From positions 3,100,001 through 3,164,000 of the forward strand of contig NZ_CP089414.1 in the NCBI RefSeq assembly GCF_022394535.1: DNA of 64,000 nucleotides. Direction: 5' to 3'. Shown in pieces: positions 1 to 9,029 of the stretch (its first letter is position 1; each line of letters starts with the position of its first letter). The stretch is from Dyella terrae. Its GTDB lineage: Bacteria > Pseudomonadota > Gammaproteobacteria > Xanthomonadales > Rhodanobacteraceae. Position numbers and translations under genes: made by a program. The notes below the pieces were generated by a model. The model ran no database searches and was not told where the DNA came from. It saw only the letters and a list, made by a program, of their open reading frames with translations.

Positions 1-1656
1 CATGGTCAGGCCCGGCATCACCAGGGTGACCTTGATCGGGTCGATCATCACGTAATCGCGCGCCAGTTCGCCGAAGCCATGCCACGCGGCCTTGGGCGCC
101 AGCTTCCAATCGGCCTGCTTGGTGCTGACGGGCTGGCCAGCGCGCTCGCCCTCGTCCAGCCGTTCCTGCAGGCCATCCGGCTGCCATACGCTGAACCACC
201 AGTCGCCCTTCTTGATGTCATCGCCCACGTGCAGCACGGCGCGACGGAAGGCAATGGCTTCCTTATGCATCTGTTCGATCAGGCTCCGGCCGGCGCGTCC
301 TTCCATCATGCGCGAGGCGACATCGCATGAGGCGATGATGCCGTAGTGCGGTGAGGTGGACGTGTGCATCATGAAGGACTCGTTGAAGCGCTCTGCGTCC
401 AGCGCGCGCGTGCGGCTGTTACGCGCGTGGATCATCGAGGCTTGCGAGAATGCCGCGAGCAGTTTGTGCGTGGACTGCGTGGCGAAGATGATGGGGTCCT
501 GATCGCGCGGCTTGCCCTTGGCCATCGCGTAATGGTTGTCGTACATCTCGTGGAAGGCGGCGTAGCCGTACCAGGCTTCATCGAAATGCAGGAAATCGAC
601 GCCGCCGCCGATGTCCTTGGCAATCTTTTCCACGTTGTAGCAAAGACCGTCGTAGGTGGAGTTGGTTACCACGGCGATCTTGGGCTTGAAGTCCTTGCCT
701 TTGGCCTTGGCCACCTTGCTGGCCAGCGGATTGGCCGCGATGGCCTTGGCCATGGCCTTGGGATCGAACTGATCCAGGCTGATTGGGCCGATGATGCCGT
801 GCGCGTTGCGACTGGGTATGAAGTACACCGGCACTGCGCCCGTCATCACCAGCGAGTGCAGCAGCGATTTATGGCAGTTGCGGTCCACGAACACCACGTC
901 GCCACGTGCCACCGTGCCGTGCCACACGATCTTGTTGGCCGTCGAGGTGCCGTTGGTGACAAAGAAGGTGTGGTCCGCGCCAAAGTTGCGCGCGGCTTCC
1001 GTTTCGGCGGCCTTGACCGGGCCGGTATGGTCGAGCAGCGAACCGAGTTCCGGCACTGACACGGATAGATCGCTGCGGAAGGTGTTCTCACCGAAGAACT
1101 GATGGAAGGCACGCCCTTCCGCTGACTTGGTGAACGCCACACCGCCACCATGGCCCGGCGTGTGCCACGAGTAGTTCGACTCCGCCGCGTGATGCACCAG
1201 CGCCTTGAAGAAAGGCGGCATCAAGTTGTCCATGTACTCGTCGGCTGCACGCATTATCTGCTTGGCGATGAAGGCCTTGGTGTCTTCGTAGAGGAAGATG
1301 AAGCCGTGCGTGATGCTCAGCAGCTTGGTGGGAATCTGCTCCACCGTGCGGCGCTCGCCGTACAGGAAGATGGGCAGGTTCTCGCGGTAGGCCAACTGGG
1401 TGTTGAGGAACTCGTACAGGCGGTCGAACTGGTGCGGGCCTTCCTCTTCGCCATCGATGGAGATAAGCACCGCCGACGCCGCGTTGTACGTGCGCGCACC
1501 CGCTTCCGCGTCGCTCATGGTGAGGCCACTCAATACGCGATGGCCGTAGCCGCGGATCTCGTCCGCCAGCGCGCGGATGAGGATGCCGTTGATACGCGGC
1601 GATTCGTAGTCGGCATCGATGATGACGACGGGGTAATCCAGGGCGTTGAAATACAT
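1..1656 (-). CDS. Orn/Lys/Arg decarboxylase (PLP, fold type I), 3' end beyond window
   Basis: Removes the carboxyl group of a basic amino acid, consuming a cytoplasmic proton; such enzymes support acid resistance with a substrate/product antiporter. Reading from the ATG at 1654-1656 gives 552 codons before the window edge. The N-terminal wing domain (about 1-125) is followed by the PLP domain, with VTNGTSTANK, a HFDEAWYGY motif and the PLP-binding lysine in STHK (about K398). Around that lysine (TQSTHKLLAAFSQAS) it resembles lysine decarboxylases, whereas the HFDEAWYGYA segment and the upstream antiporter resemble the arginine system, so the substrate is open. GGAG lies just upstream of the start. 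It sits 41 bases after the antiporter, probably as one operon. Confidence 0.9.
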   Translation of the reverse strand, partial: MYFNALDYPVVIIDADYESPRINGILIRALADEIRGYGHRVLSGLTMSDAEAGARTYNAASAVLISIDGEEEGPHQFDRLYEFLNTQLAYRENLPIFLYGERRTVEQIPTKLLSITHGFIFLYEDTKAFIAKQIMRAADEYMDNLMPPFFKALVHHAAESNYSWHTPGHGGGVAFTKSAEGRAFHQFFGENTFRSDLSVSVPELGSLLDHTGPVKAAETEAARNFGADHTFFVTNGTSTANKIVWHGTVARGDVVFVDRNCHKSLLHSLVMTGAVPVYFIPSRNAHGIIGPISLDQFDPKAMAKAIAANPLASKVAKAKGKDFKPKIAVVTNSTYDGLCYNVEKIAKDIGGGVDFLHFDEAWYGYAAFHEMYDNHYAMAKGKPRDQDPIIFATQSTHKLLAAFSQASMIHARNSRTRALDAERFNESFMMHTSTSPHYGIIASCDVASRMMEGRAGRSLIEQMHKEAIAFRRAVLHVGDDIKKGDWWFSVWQPDGLQERLDEGERAGQPVSTKQADWKLAPKAAWHGFGELARDYVMIDPIKVTLVMPGLTM

Positions 1657-1697
1657 GTGCAGACTCCATCAAACGCGGGGGCGAGGGGAAACGATGA

Positions 1698-3040
1698 TCA
1701 GGTGCGCGGCGTGCCGGGTAGCGTGGCCCGTGAGGCCTTATCCTTCCGGCGCTGTTCGCTGAAGAACGGATAGAACACGCTGATAAACAACATGAAGAGG
1801 AAGGCGTAGGTCACCATCTGGCCGTTGGTGCCAAAGATGGCCCACAGGCAATACACCACGGTGATGCTGGTGAGCACCCAGTAGATGCCCGTGTGCACTG
1901 TGGTGTGACTCAAATCCACGGCGAAATAGCAGGCAACGCAGGAATAGATGTAAGGCAACAGGGTGAGCACCACCGCTGCCTGCGTGATCACTTCGAACTG
2001 TTCCGATGCCGACGGTGACGCGGCGGTGACCAGCACGATCAGCGACATCAGCACGCCCACGATCAGCGGCCCTGCACGGGTGTGTCGTCCTTGTTGGCCT
2101 TGCTGAAGATCTTCGGGAACAGGCCATCGTCGCCGGCGGCCTTGGCGCTCAGCGCGGTCAGCAGGATCCAGCCGCCCAGCGAGCCGCCGGCACCCAGGGC
2201 CGCGCACAGGCTCACCACGCCGCCGCCGATGTTGCCGATGGCGACCTGCGCCGCCAGCGCGAAGGGCGCGTCGGCTACTTGAAGCTGATCGTTGGGGATC
2301 ATGCCCATGATCACGGCGGAGCTGGAGATGTACACCACGGCAGCCAGTGCCACGCCTGCGATGGTGGCGATGGCGACGTTCTTCTCGGGATCCTTCACCA
2401 CTGCAGCCGACACCGACGCGGACTCCACGCCGATAAAGGCCCACAGCGTTAACGAGGCCGCACCGGAGATCGCCTGGAAATCGCCCTTGCCTGTGACGTT
2501 ATATGCGCCGGAGAACAGGTCGCTCTTGAAGAAGAACCAGCCGAAGATGGCGATACCAAACAGCGGTATCAGCGCAAAGGACGTGGTGATCGACTGGATG
2601 CGCGTGACCACCTGCGCGCCGAGGATGTTGGCGAAGGTAAACAGCCAGATAAGCACCAGCACCACGACGGTGCGCACCATCGGTTGCGACAACGCAGGGA
2701 TGAAATAGCTGAAGTAACCCACTGCCGCGACAGGCAGTGCCACGTTGCCTATCCAGTTGGCGAACCAGTAGATGGTGTTGGTCTGGAAGCCCATGTAGGG
2801 GCCGAACGCATCACGCGCGTAGGCATAGGGACCGCCCGCCTTGGGGGCGAGGCGCCCCAGCTTGGCAAATACAAAGGCCAGCAACAGCGCGCCAATGGTG
2901 GTAACCACCCAGCCCCACATCGACACGGTGCCGATCTTGGCCAGGCTGCCCGGCAACAGGAATACACCCGAGCCCATCATGTTGCCCGCCACCAGGAAGG
3001 TAGCCGCTACAACGCCAATCTTGCGCTTCTGATCTGCCAT
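1698..3040 (-). pseudogene. Basic amino acid antiporter (AdiC/CadB/PotE group), frameshifted
   Basis: An inner-membrane APC-family exchanger of the type that swaps a basic amino acid for its decarboxylation product. The first frame (3040 to 2063) gives 325 residues with VAGNMMGSGVFLLPG near residue 20 and LWAFIGVESASVSA in the middle, then stops after TPVQGR. The rest of the family sequence (PLIVGVLMSL, LLPYIYSCVACYF and the last helices) continues in another frame down to the TGA at 1698-1700. Restoring one base in the GGGCC run near 2069-2074 would give about 447 residues, the usual family length. Either a real inactivating deletion or a sequencing error. It precedes the decarboxylase. Confidence 0.85.
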
Positions 3041-3526
3041 GACGTGGCTCCCGATAGGTCAAGGGGTCAAACGCGTGCCCGCCGTCGCGCAAAGGGCGCG
3101 AAGCGAAGACGGCGATAAAAATAGTTGCGTGGGGAAAACGACGAACGCCGTCCCTGACACGCGTGGTTCCATGCGCGTGATGTTGGCCACGCCTCGTACG
3201 GCTCGCAGGATCATCGGGGGACACACTCCATGTCGGACCGACCTCACTGTCACCCGGATACAGGGAAGCGCCACACCACCCCTGGGCCCGAACTGCATTA
3301 CGACCGACGTCCATCGGTCCCTGCACGCGTCGGGTGACACCATGAAGTTTGATTGTCGTCATGTGCGCGGTCGACATACCGTGAAGGATGGTCGCCCGAT
3401 CCGCTTGGAAATGCCCTGCGCCATGCTGTTTCGGTGCGTCGACATGTCAACGGATTTTCACGTTTTGCAGTCACCTGTCGCGTCAGCATGTCCGGGCACG
3501 TCGCGCGTCTGCTATTAGGGGATGTC
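3041..3526. other. Divergent intergenic region without a supported gene
   Basis: This 486-base stretch separates the minus-strand antiporter from the plus-strand gluconate dehydrogenase operon and should carry both promoters. Short open frames cross it, but none has family resemblance or a convincing ribosome site. I see no clear -35/-10 pair, RNA gene or repeat. Confidence 0.5.
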
Positions 3527-4255
3527 ATGTCGAGCAAGCAACCCAGTTCGCCTTCGCGCCGCGACTTTCTGCGGCAATCACTGGTGGCTGTTCCGGCGGT
3601 CAGCCTGATGGGCACGGCAGCCATCGCGCAGACGCAGAGCGGCACCGCGGCAACACCTGCGGTCGCTGCCGGACCCAAATACGCGCCGCGTTACTTCACC
3701 GCACCCGAGTGGGACTTCCTGGAAGCGGCGGTGGATCGCCTGATTCCTTCCAACGAGGATGGCCCCGGTGCCGTGGAAGCAGGTGTTCCCGAGTTCCTCG
3801 ACCGCCAGATGGAAGCGGCCTATGGCCATGGCGGCCTCTGGTATATGCAGGGCCCCTTTGTTCCCGATTCGCCGCCGACGCTCGGGTATCAGTTGCGTTA
3901 CACCCCGCGCGAGCTCTATCGCAAGGGCATCGCGGCTATCGATGACTGGTGCCAGAAACAGCACAACCAGAAGTTCGCAGCACTGCCAGCCGATCAGCGC
4001 GACGCCATCTTGCACCAGTTGGAGAAGGGCGAGATCAAGCTGGACGACGTCCCCACTGCGGCGTTCTTCACTCAGTTGCTTACCAACACCAAGGAAGGCT
4101 ACTTCGCCGACCCGATGTACGGCGGCAACAAGCAGATGGGTGCGTGGAAGATGATCGGCTTCCCCGGCGCGCGCGCGGATTTCGCCGACTGGGTGGAACA
4201 GCCGGGCAAGGTGTATCCGTTCGGGCCGGTGTCGATCGAAGGGGCGAAGTCATGA
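3527..4255 (+). CDS. Gluconate 2-dehydrogenase subunit 3 (Tat-exported small subunit)
   Basis: Small subunit of a membrane-bound sugar-acid dehydrogenase that oxidises D-gluconate in the periplasm and passes electrons to the respiratory chain. The 242-residue product starts with a twin-arginine signal (SRRDFLRQS at 10-18, then a hydrophobic stretch ending near AIAQ). The mature part has FTAPEWDFLEAAVDRLIPS, typical of this subunit family, and keeps the EFLDRQ segment. The ATG at 3527 has AGGGG five bases upstream; longer frames starting at 3353 lack support. Its stop overlaps the flavoprotein start (ATGA at 4252-4255). In this family the Tat signal is thought to carry the cofactor-loaded large subunit out. 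Confidence 0.9.
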   Translation: MSSKQPSSPSRRDFLRQSLVAVPAVSLMGTAAIAQTQSGTAATPAVAAGPKYAPRYFTAPEWDFLEAAVDRLIPSNEDGPGAVEAGVPEFLDRQMEAAYGHGGLWYMQGPFVPDSPPTLGYQLRYTPRELYRKGIAAIDDWCQKQHNQKFAALPADQRDAILHQLEKGEIKLDDVPTAAFFTQLLTNTKEGYFADPMYGGNKQMGAWKMIGFPGARADFADWVEQPGKVYPFGPVSIEGAKS

Positions 4256-6027
4256 TCCGCATGAAACCGGTCGACATCGTCATCGTCGGCTTCGGCTGGA
4301 CTGGCGCCATCATGGGCATCGAGTTGGCCGATACGGGGCTGAAGATCCTGGCACTGGAACGCGGCGCTTATCGCGATACTTCGCCCGACTTCACCTATCC
4401 ACACAACGCCGACGAACTCGCTTATGGCATTCGCGGCGAACTGTTTCAGCCGTTGGCGCGCGAAACCGTTACGGTTCGCCACGCGGTAAGTGATACGGCC
4501 GTGCCCTACCGTCAGTACGGCTCGTTTCTGTTCGGCAACAACGTGGGCGGCGCGGGTATTCACTGGAACGGCCAGCACTACCGGCCCTCGCCCGAAGACC
4601 TGGAGATCCACAGCCACATCAGCAAGCGCTACGGGCAGAAGTTCATGCCTGACGACATGCAGATCCAGGATTACGGCGTCGCCTACGACGAGCTGGAACC
4701 CTACCTGGAGCAATTCGAATATCTGTGCGGTACCTCCGGCACGGCAGGCAACCTCAACGGCGATATCAAGCCGGGCGGCAATCCGTTCGAAGGTGCGCGC
4801 AAGAAGCCGTATCCCAACCCGGCCGTGGCCGACACCTACGGAGCGAAACTGTTCGCCGATGCGGCGCGCGCGGTCGGCTACCACCCGTTTCCGCAGCCCT
4901 CTGATAACGCCTCACGCCCGTATACCAATCCGCACGGCGTCCGGCTGGGGCCGTGCAACTTGTGTGGCTATTGCGAGCGCTTCGGTTGCTTCATGTACTC
5001 CAAGGCGTCGCCACAGACGACCATCCTGCCCGTGCTGATGCGCAAGCCGAACTTCGAGCTGCGTACGCATAGCCACGTCACCAAGATCAACCTCGATTCC
5101 AGCGGCAAGCGTGCCACGGGCGTCACCTATATCGACGCGCAGGGCCAACAGGTGGAACAGCCAGCGGATCTAGTGATCGTCTCGGCGTTCCAGATGCACA
5201 ACGTGCGCCTGATGCTGCTCTCGGGTATCGGCACGCCGTACGACCCAAGCACCGGCAAGGGTGTGATCGGCAAGAACTACGCGTACCAGATGATGAGCAG
5301 CATCGGCGTGTTCTTCGACAAGGACGTGGCGATCAACCCCTTCATCGGCGGCGGCTCGGGGGGCGTGCAGATCGTCGACGATTTCAACTCCGACCATTTC
5401 GACCACGGGCCGCATGGTTTCGTCGGCGGTGCCTACATCTATGGTGGACAGACGGGCGGGCGCCCGATCCAGCAATTGATCGTGCCGCCGGGCACACCGT
5501 CCTGGGGCGCGGGATGGAAGAAGGCCGCCAAGGACAATTACCTGCATGCCACCACCGTGGCCACGCATGGTTCGGTGATGTCCTATCGCGATCGCTACCT
5601 GGATCTAGACCCCACCTACAAGGACGCTTTCGGCCTGCCCCTGCTGCGCATCACCTTCGACTGGCACGACAACGAATACAAGATGTCCCAGTTCGTGACG
5701 GAGCGCGCGCAGGAAATCGTCAAGCAGATGAACCCCAAGGCGACGTCGCTGACGCTGCGCAAACCGGGGGACCATTACGACATCCGGCAATACCAGACCA
5801 CGCACACCACCGGCGGCGTGATCCAGGGAGCATCGCCCGACACCAGCGCGCTCAACCGCTTTCAACAGAGTTGGGACGTATCCAACGTGTTTGTCACGGG
5901 CGCGTCGGCGTTCCCGCAGAACTTGGGCTATAACCCGACGGGCCTCATCGGCGGCCTCACCTATATGTCCGTCAAGGCCATTCGTGAGACCTACCTCAAG
6001 CAACCCGGTCCTCTGGTGCAGGCATGA
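4252..6027 (+). CDS. GMC-type gluconate 2-dehydrogenase flavoprotein subunit
   Basis: Catalytic FAD subunit of the periplasmic dehydrogenase. The 591-residue product begins with the dinucleotide-binding segment VGFGWTGAIMG (13-22) and keeps the FAD-contact GNNVGGAGIHWNG region near 96-107. A cysteine group C235-x2-C238-x2-C241-x4-C246 is in the place where related gluconate and fructose dehydrogenases carry an iron-sulfur cluster. The C-terminal HTTGG and PQNLGYNPTGLIGGL segments match the GMC C-terminal domain. It has no signal peptide of its own, in keeping with co-export through subunit 3. It overlaps both neighbours by four bases. A longer in-frame reading back to 3949 is only upstream shadow. 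Confidence 0.93.
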   Translation: MIRMKPVDIVIVGFGWTGAIMGIELADTGLKILALERGAYRDTSPDFTYPHNADELAYGIRGELFQPLARETVTVRHAVSDTAVPYRQYGSFLFGNNVGGAGIHWNGQHYRPSPEDLEIHSHISKRYGQKFMPDDMQIQDYGVAYDELEPYLEQFEYLCGTSGTAGNLNGDIKPGGNPFEGARKKPYPNPAVADTYGAKLFADAARAVGYHPFPQPSDNASRPYTNPHGVRLGPCNLCGYCERFGCFMYSKASPQTTILPVLMRKPNFELRTHSHVTKINLDSSGKRATGVTYIDAQGQQVEQPADLVIVSAFQMHNVRLMLLSGIGTPYDPSTGKGVIGKNYAYQMMSSIGVFFDKDVAINPFIGGGSGGVQIVDDFNSDHFDHGPHGFVGGAYIYGGQTGGRPIQQLIVPPGTPSWGAGWKKAAKDNYLHATTVATHGSVMSYRDRYLDLDPTYKDAFGLPLLRITFDWHDNEYKMSQFVTERAQEIVKQMNPKATSLTLRKPGDHYDIRQYQTTHTTGGVIQGASPDTSALNRFQQSWDVSNVFVTGASAFPQNLGYNPTGLIGGLTYMSVKAIRETYLKQPGPLVQA

Positions 6028-7466
6028 ACACCTTTGGCAAGCCTCGTCGTCGTAGCGGAGGCGGCCTGTTGCGCCTCATCGTCGTGCTTATCGTACTGGT
6101 GGTGATCGCGTGGGCGGTCGCCATGCTGTTTCCTGGCGGTGGTGGCGATCCCGCTGCCAAGGCACCGGAGGCCACGACTGACCAGATCAAGCAAGGCGAA
6201 TACCTTGCACGCGTCGGTGATTGCGCAGCCTGCCATACCGCACCGGGCGGCCAGCCGTTCGCGGGCGGGCTGGCCATTGCCTCACCCATTGGCACCATCT
6301 ACAGCAACAACATCACGCCCGATCCGGATACCGGCATCGGCAAGTTCACCTATGGGCAGTTCGAGCGCGCGGTGCGGCGCGGTATCGACGACGAGGGCCA
6401 CACGCTGTATCCGGCCATGCCGTATCCCTCGTACGCGAAAGTCAACGACCAGGATATCCAGGCGCTGTACGCATACTTCATGCACGGCGTGCAGCCGGTG
6501 AAGCAGGAGAACAAAGCGGAAGGCATCGTGTGGCCGCTTTCCATGCGCTGGCCGCTCACTTACTGGCGCTGGTTGTTCGCGCCCAAGGTGACGCCGGTGG
6601 AGACGGCCGCCACAGGCGATGCCACGCTCGCGCGCGGTCAGTATCTGGTGGAAGGCCTGGGCCATTGCGGCGCCTGCCACACGCCGCGTTCGTTCACCCT
6701 GCAAGAGAAGGCGCTGGGCCCCAACCAAGGCACGGCCTACCTGAGTGGTGGCGAGAGCGACAACTGGGTTGCACCCAGCCTGCGCGGCGAACTCGCCAGC
6801 GGCCTGGGCAGCGTAAGCGAGGAAGAGATCGGCGTGCTGCTCAAGAGCGGACGCTCCGAACGCAGCGCTGTGTTCGGCGGCATGAGCGACGTGGTCGAGC
6901 ACAGCACGCAATACATGAGCGACCCGGACCTTGCCGCCATCGCGCACTTCCTCAAGTCACTGCCTCCCGCACGCGAGGAACAGGCGGTGACCTACAGCGA
7001 CGCCACGCACACGGCACTGAGCAGCGGCAATGTGAGCGCCTCGGGCGCGCAGCTTTATGTGGACAACTGCGCCACCTGCCACCGCACGGATGGGCATGGC
7101 TATGGACAGGTGTACCCCGCACTGGCCGGCAACCCCGTGCTCAATGGTGAGAACGCGGGCTCAGCCGTTCGTCTGGTACTGCACGGCGGCACCATGCCGT
7201 CGGGTCGCGACGCCCCCACGCAGTTCACCATGCCTGCTTTCCGCGAACGCCTGAACAACCAGCAGATCGCCGACATCCTTAGCTTCGTGCGTTCGAGCTG
7301 GGGTAACCATGGCGGCGCGGTGTCCGCACAGGATGTGGCGCGGCTGCGCGATCTGCCGCCCGCGGGGCAGCCCTTGATGACCGGCTACGATCCACGCCAG
7401 CACGGATCGGACGCGCCCGGCCCCAATGCCGAGGATCAGGCCGGCACGCCGGTGACGAACAAGTAG
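6024..7466 (+). CDS. Gluconate dehydrogenase cytochrome c subunit (tri-haem)
   Basis: Membrane-anchored electron acceptor of the gluconate dehydrogenase, passing electrons from the flavoprotein towards ubiquinone. The 480-residue product has an N-terminal hydrophobic anchor (about 15-36) and three covalent haem sites: CAACH at 67-71, CGACH at 215-219 and CATCH at 349-353. Three cytochrome c domains of this spacing are the hallmark of the family. The start overlaps the flavoprotein stop (ATGA at 6024-6027), so the three genes form one tightly coupled operon. The tail after about 460 is polar and probably disordered. Confidence 0.93.
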   Translation: MNTFGKPRRRSGGGLLRLIVVLIVLVVIAWAVAMLFPGGGGDPAAKAPEATTDQIKQGEYLARVGDCAACHTAPGGQPFAGGLAIASPIGTIYSNNITPDPDTGIGKFTYGQFERAVRRGIDDEGHTLYPAMPYPSYAKVNDQDIQALYAYFMHGVQPVKQENKAEGIVWPLSMRWPLTYWRWLFAPKVTPVETAATGDATLARGQYLVEGLGHCGACHTPRSFTLQEKALGPNQGTAYLSGGESDNWVAPSLRGELASGLGSVSEEEIGVLLKSGRSERSAVFGGMSDVVEHSTQYMSDPDLAAIAHFLKSLPPAREEQAVTYSDATHTALSSGNVSASGAQLYVDNCATCHRTDGHGYGQVYPALAGNPVLNGENAGSAVRLVLHGGTMPSGRDAPTQFTMPAFRERLNNQQIADILSFVRSSWGNHGGAVSAQDVARLRDLPPAGQPLMTGYDPRQHGSDAPGPNAEDQAGTPVTNK

Positions 7467-7484
7467 GCCTTTCCGTGGCGACGC

Positions 7485-9002
7485 TCAGCGCTCCGCCACG
7501 GGTTCGCTACCGGCATCACTGCCCGACCATCCACCACCGAGCGCGCGAAACGTGGCGACAGCGGCGCGGGCATCGTCGGCGTGCACGCGTGCGAGCTCAT
7601 CGCGCGAGGTGAGTAGCTGGCGATCTTCGTCCAGCACTTCGATCAGGCTGATGGCGCCGCCTTTGTAGGCATCTTGTGCGGCGGCGCGTGCCACTTCGTG
7701 TGCCTTCACTTCGTCGGTCAGGTCGCGGTGCTGCGCTTCCAGTTCGGCCAGCGAAACGATGGCGTTCTCCACGTCTTCGGTGGCGCGCAGCATGGACTGG
7801 CGATACAGCGCGAGCGCTTCGGCGTTGGCGCCCTTGGCCTGCGCTACCTCCGCGTCGACACGTCCAAAGTCGAACAAGCGCCAGTGCAGACCGAGCACAG
7901 CCTGCGGCTGGAAGGCCTGCGAGGAAAACAGCGAGCCACTGTGCAGGCTATCGAAGCCGAGCAGGCCGCCTAGCGATATCTTGGGGTAGTACTCGGCCAC
8001 GGCGACGCCGATGCGCGCATTGGATGCGGCAAGACGGCGCTCGGCGGCGATCACATCGGGACGACGGCGCAGCAGCATCGCCGGACCACCGTCGGTGGTG
8101 ATGGCGGGCACGCTATAGGTTTGCGGGCTGTCCTTCAGTTCGGTGGCATAGGTGCCGGGCGCGGCCCCCATCAGCACGTCGAGGCGATTGAGTTGCTGCG
8201 CCAGCGTGGTGCGCAGTGGCGGCAACGTGGCCTTCGCCTGCAGGACCAGCGCCTGTGCCTGCGCTACTTCGCGCGAGGTGGCAAGACCGCCGGCCAGGCG
8301 CACCTTCACCAGCTCCAGCAACTGCGTTTCCGTGTCGAGCTGCTGTTGTGCGAGGCGGATGCGTTCCTGCGCGCCGCGCACCTGGAAATAGCTGTCAGCC
8401 GCTTCGGCGGCGACAGAGATGCGCACGCCATCCTGATTTGCCTCCGCCGCTTGCGCCTCGGCATCGGCGGCTTCCGCACCGCGATGCAGGCCGCCGGCGA
8501 GATCCAATTCCCAGCTCGCGCCCACACCGATGTTCTCCAGCGTCTGTGTGCGTTTGTAGCCGGGATACTGGCTGGCGATCTCGCCCAACGGGCTCTTGGT
8601 GGATTGGTATAGCTGCGTGACCTGCCCGTCGAGGCTGCCTTGCGGTGCGAGCTGCGCACCTGCTTCGCGCGCGGCGGCGCGCGCTTGATCCACGCGCGCC
8701 ACGGCGGCAGCGAGGTCGAGGTTCTGCGCCATGACGCGGCCGATGATGCGCGTGAGTTCGGGATCATCAAAACCCTTCCACCACACATCAAGCGTAGGCG
8801 CGACACGCACCGCCTCGCGCGCCTCCAACTGGGCGTGGCTTGCATACTGGGTGTTGGATTCGATGTCCGGGCGCACGTAATCAGGGCCGACCGTACAGCC
8901 GGCCAACCCCACCATCGCCGCGCCGATCGCCACCATGCGCAGGGTGAAACGACGCGACGATAAGCGTGACACGCCGACATGGGACGAAAGCGAAGTGTTC
9001 AT
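7485..9002 (-). CDS. NodT-family efflux outer membrane lipoprotein
   Basis: Outer-membrane channel of a tripartite exporter (TolC/OprM superfamily). The 505-residue product has a signal peptide with lipobox VGLAGC near residue 36, followed by GPDYVRP, the classic start of mature NodT/OprM proteins. Two repeated outer-membrane efflux domains follow; LRRRPDVIAAERRLAASNA marks the second. It ends 18 bases from the convergent cytochrome gene. It is the last gene of the operon HxlR regulator - EmrA-like - EmrB-like - NodT, lying 27 bases behind the EmrB-like gene. The substrate cannot be read from sequence. Confidence 0.93.
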   Translation of the reverse strand: MNTSLSSHVGVSRLSSRRFTLRMVAIGAAMVGLAGCTVGPDYVRPDIESNTQYASHAQLEAREAVRVAPTLDVWWKGFDDPELTRIIGRVMAQNLDLAAAVARVDQARAAAREAGAQLAPQGSLDGQVTQLYQSTKSPLGEIASQYPGYKRTQTLENIGVGASWELDLAGGLHRGAEAADAEAQAAEANQDGVRISVAAEAADSYFQVRGAQERIRLAQQQLDTETQLLELVKVRLAGGLATSREVAQAQALVLQAKATLPPLRTTLAQQLNRLDVLMGAAPGTYATELKDSPQTYSVPAITTDGGPAMLLRRRPDVIAAERRLAASNARIGVAVAEYYPKISLGGLLGFDSLHSGSLFSSQAFQPQAVLGLHWRLFDFGRVDAEVAQAKGANAEALALYRQSMLRATEDVENAIVSLAELEAQHRDLTDEVKAHEVARAAAQDAYKGGAISLIEVLDEDRQLLTSRDELARVHADDARAAVATFRALGGGWSGSDAGSEPVAER

Positions 9003-9029
9003 CGTGATATCTCGAGAAGAGAAAGGGGT

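Noticed and set aside
2063..2080. Programmed frameshifting in the antiporter gene
   Set aside because: No X-XXY-YYZ slippery site in frame and no tradition of recoding in this family; deletion or sequencing error is simpler.
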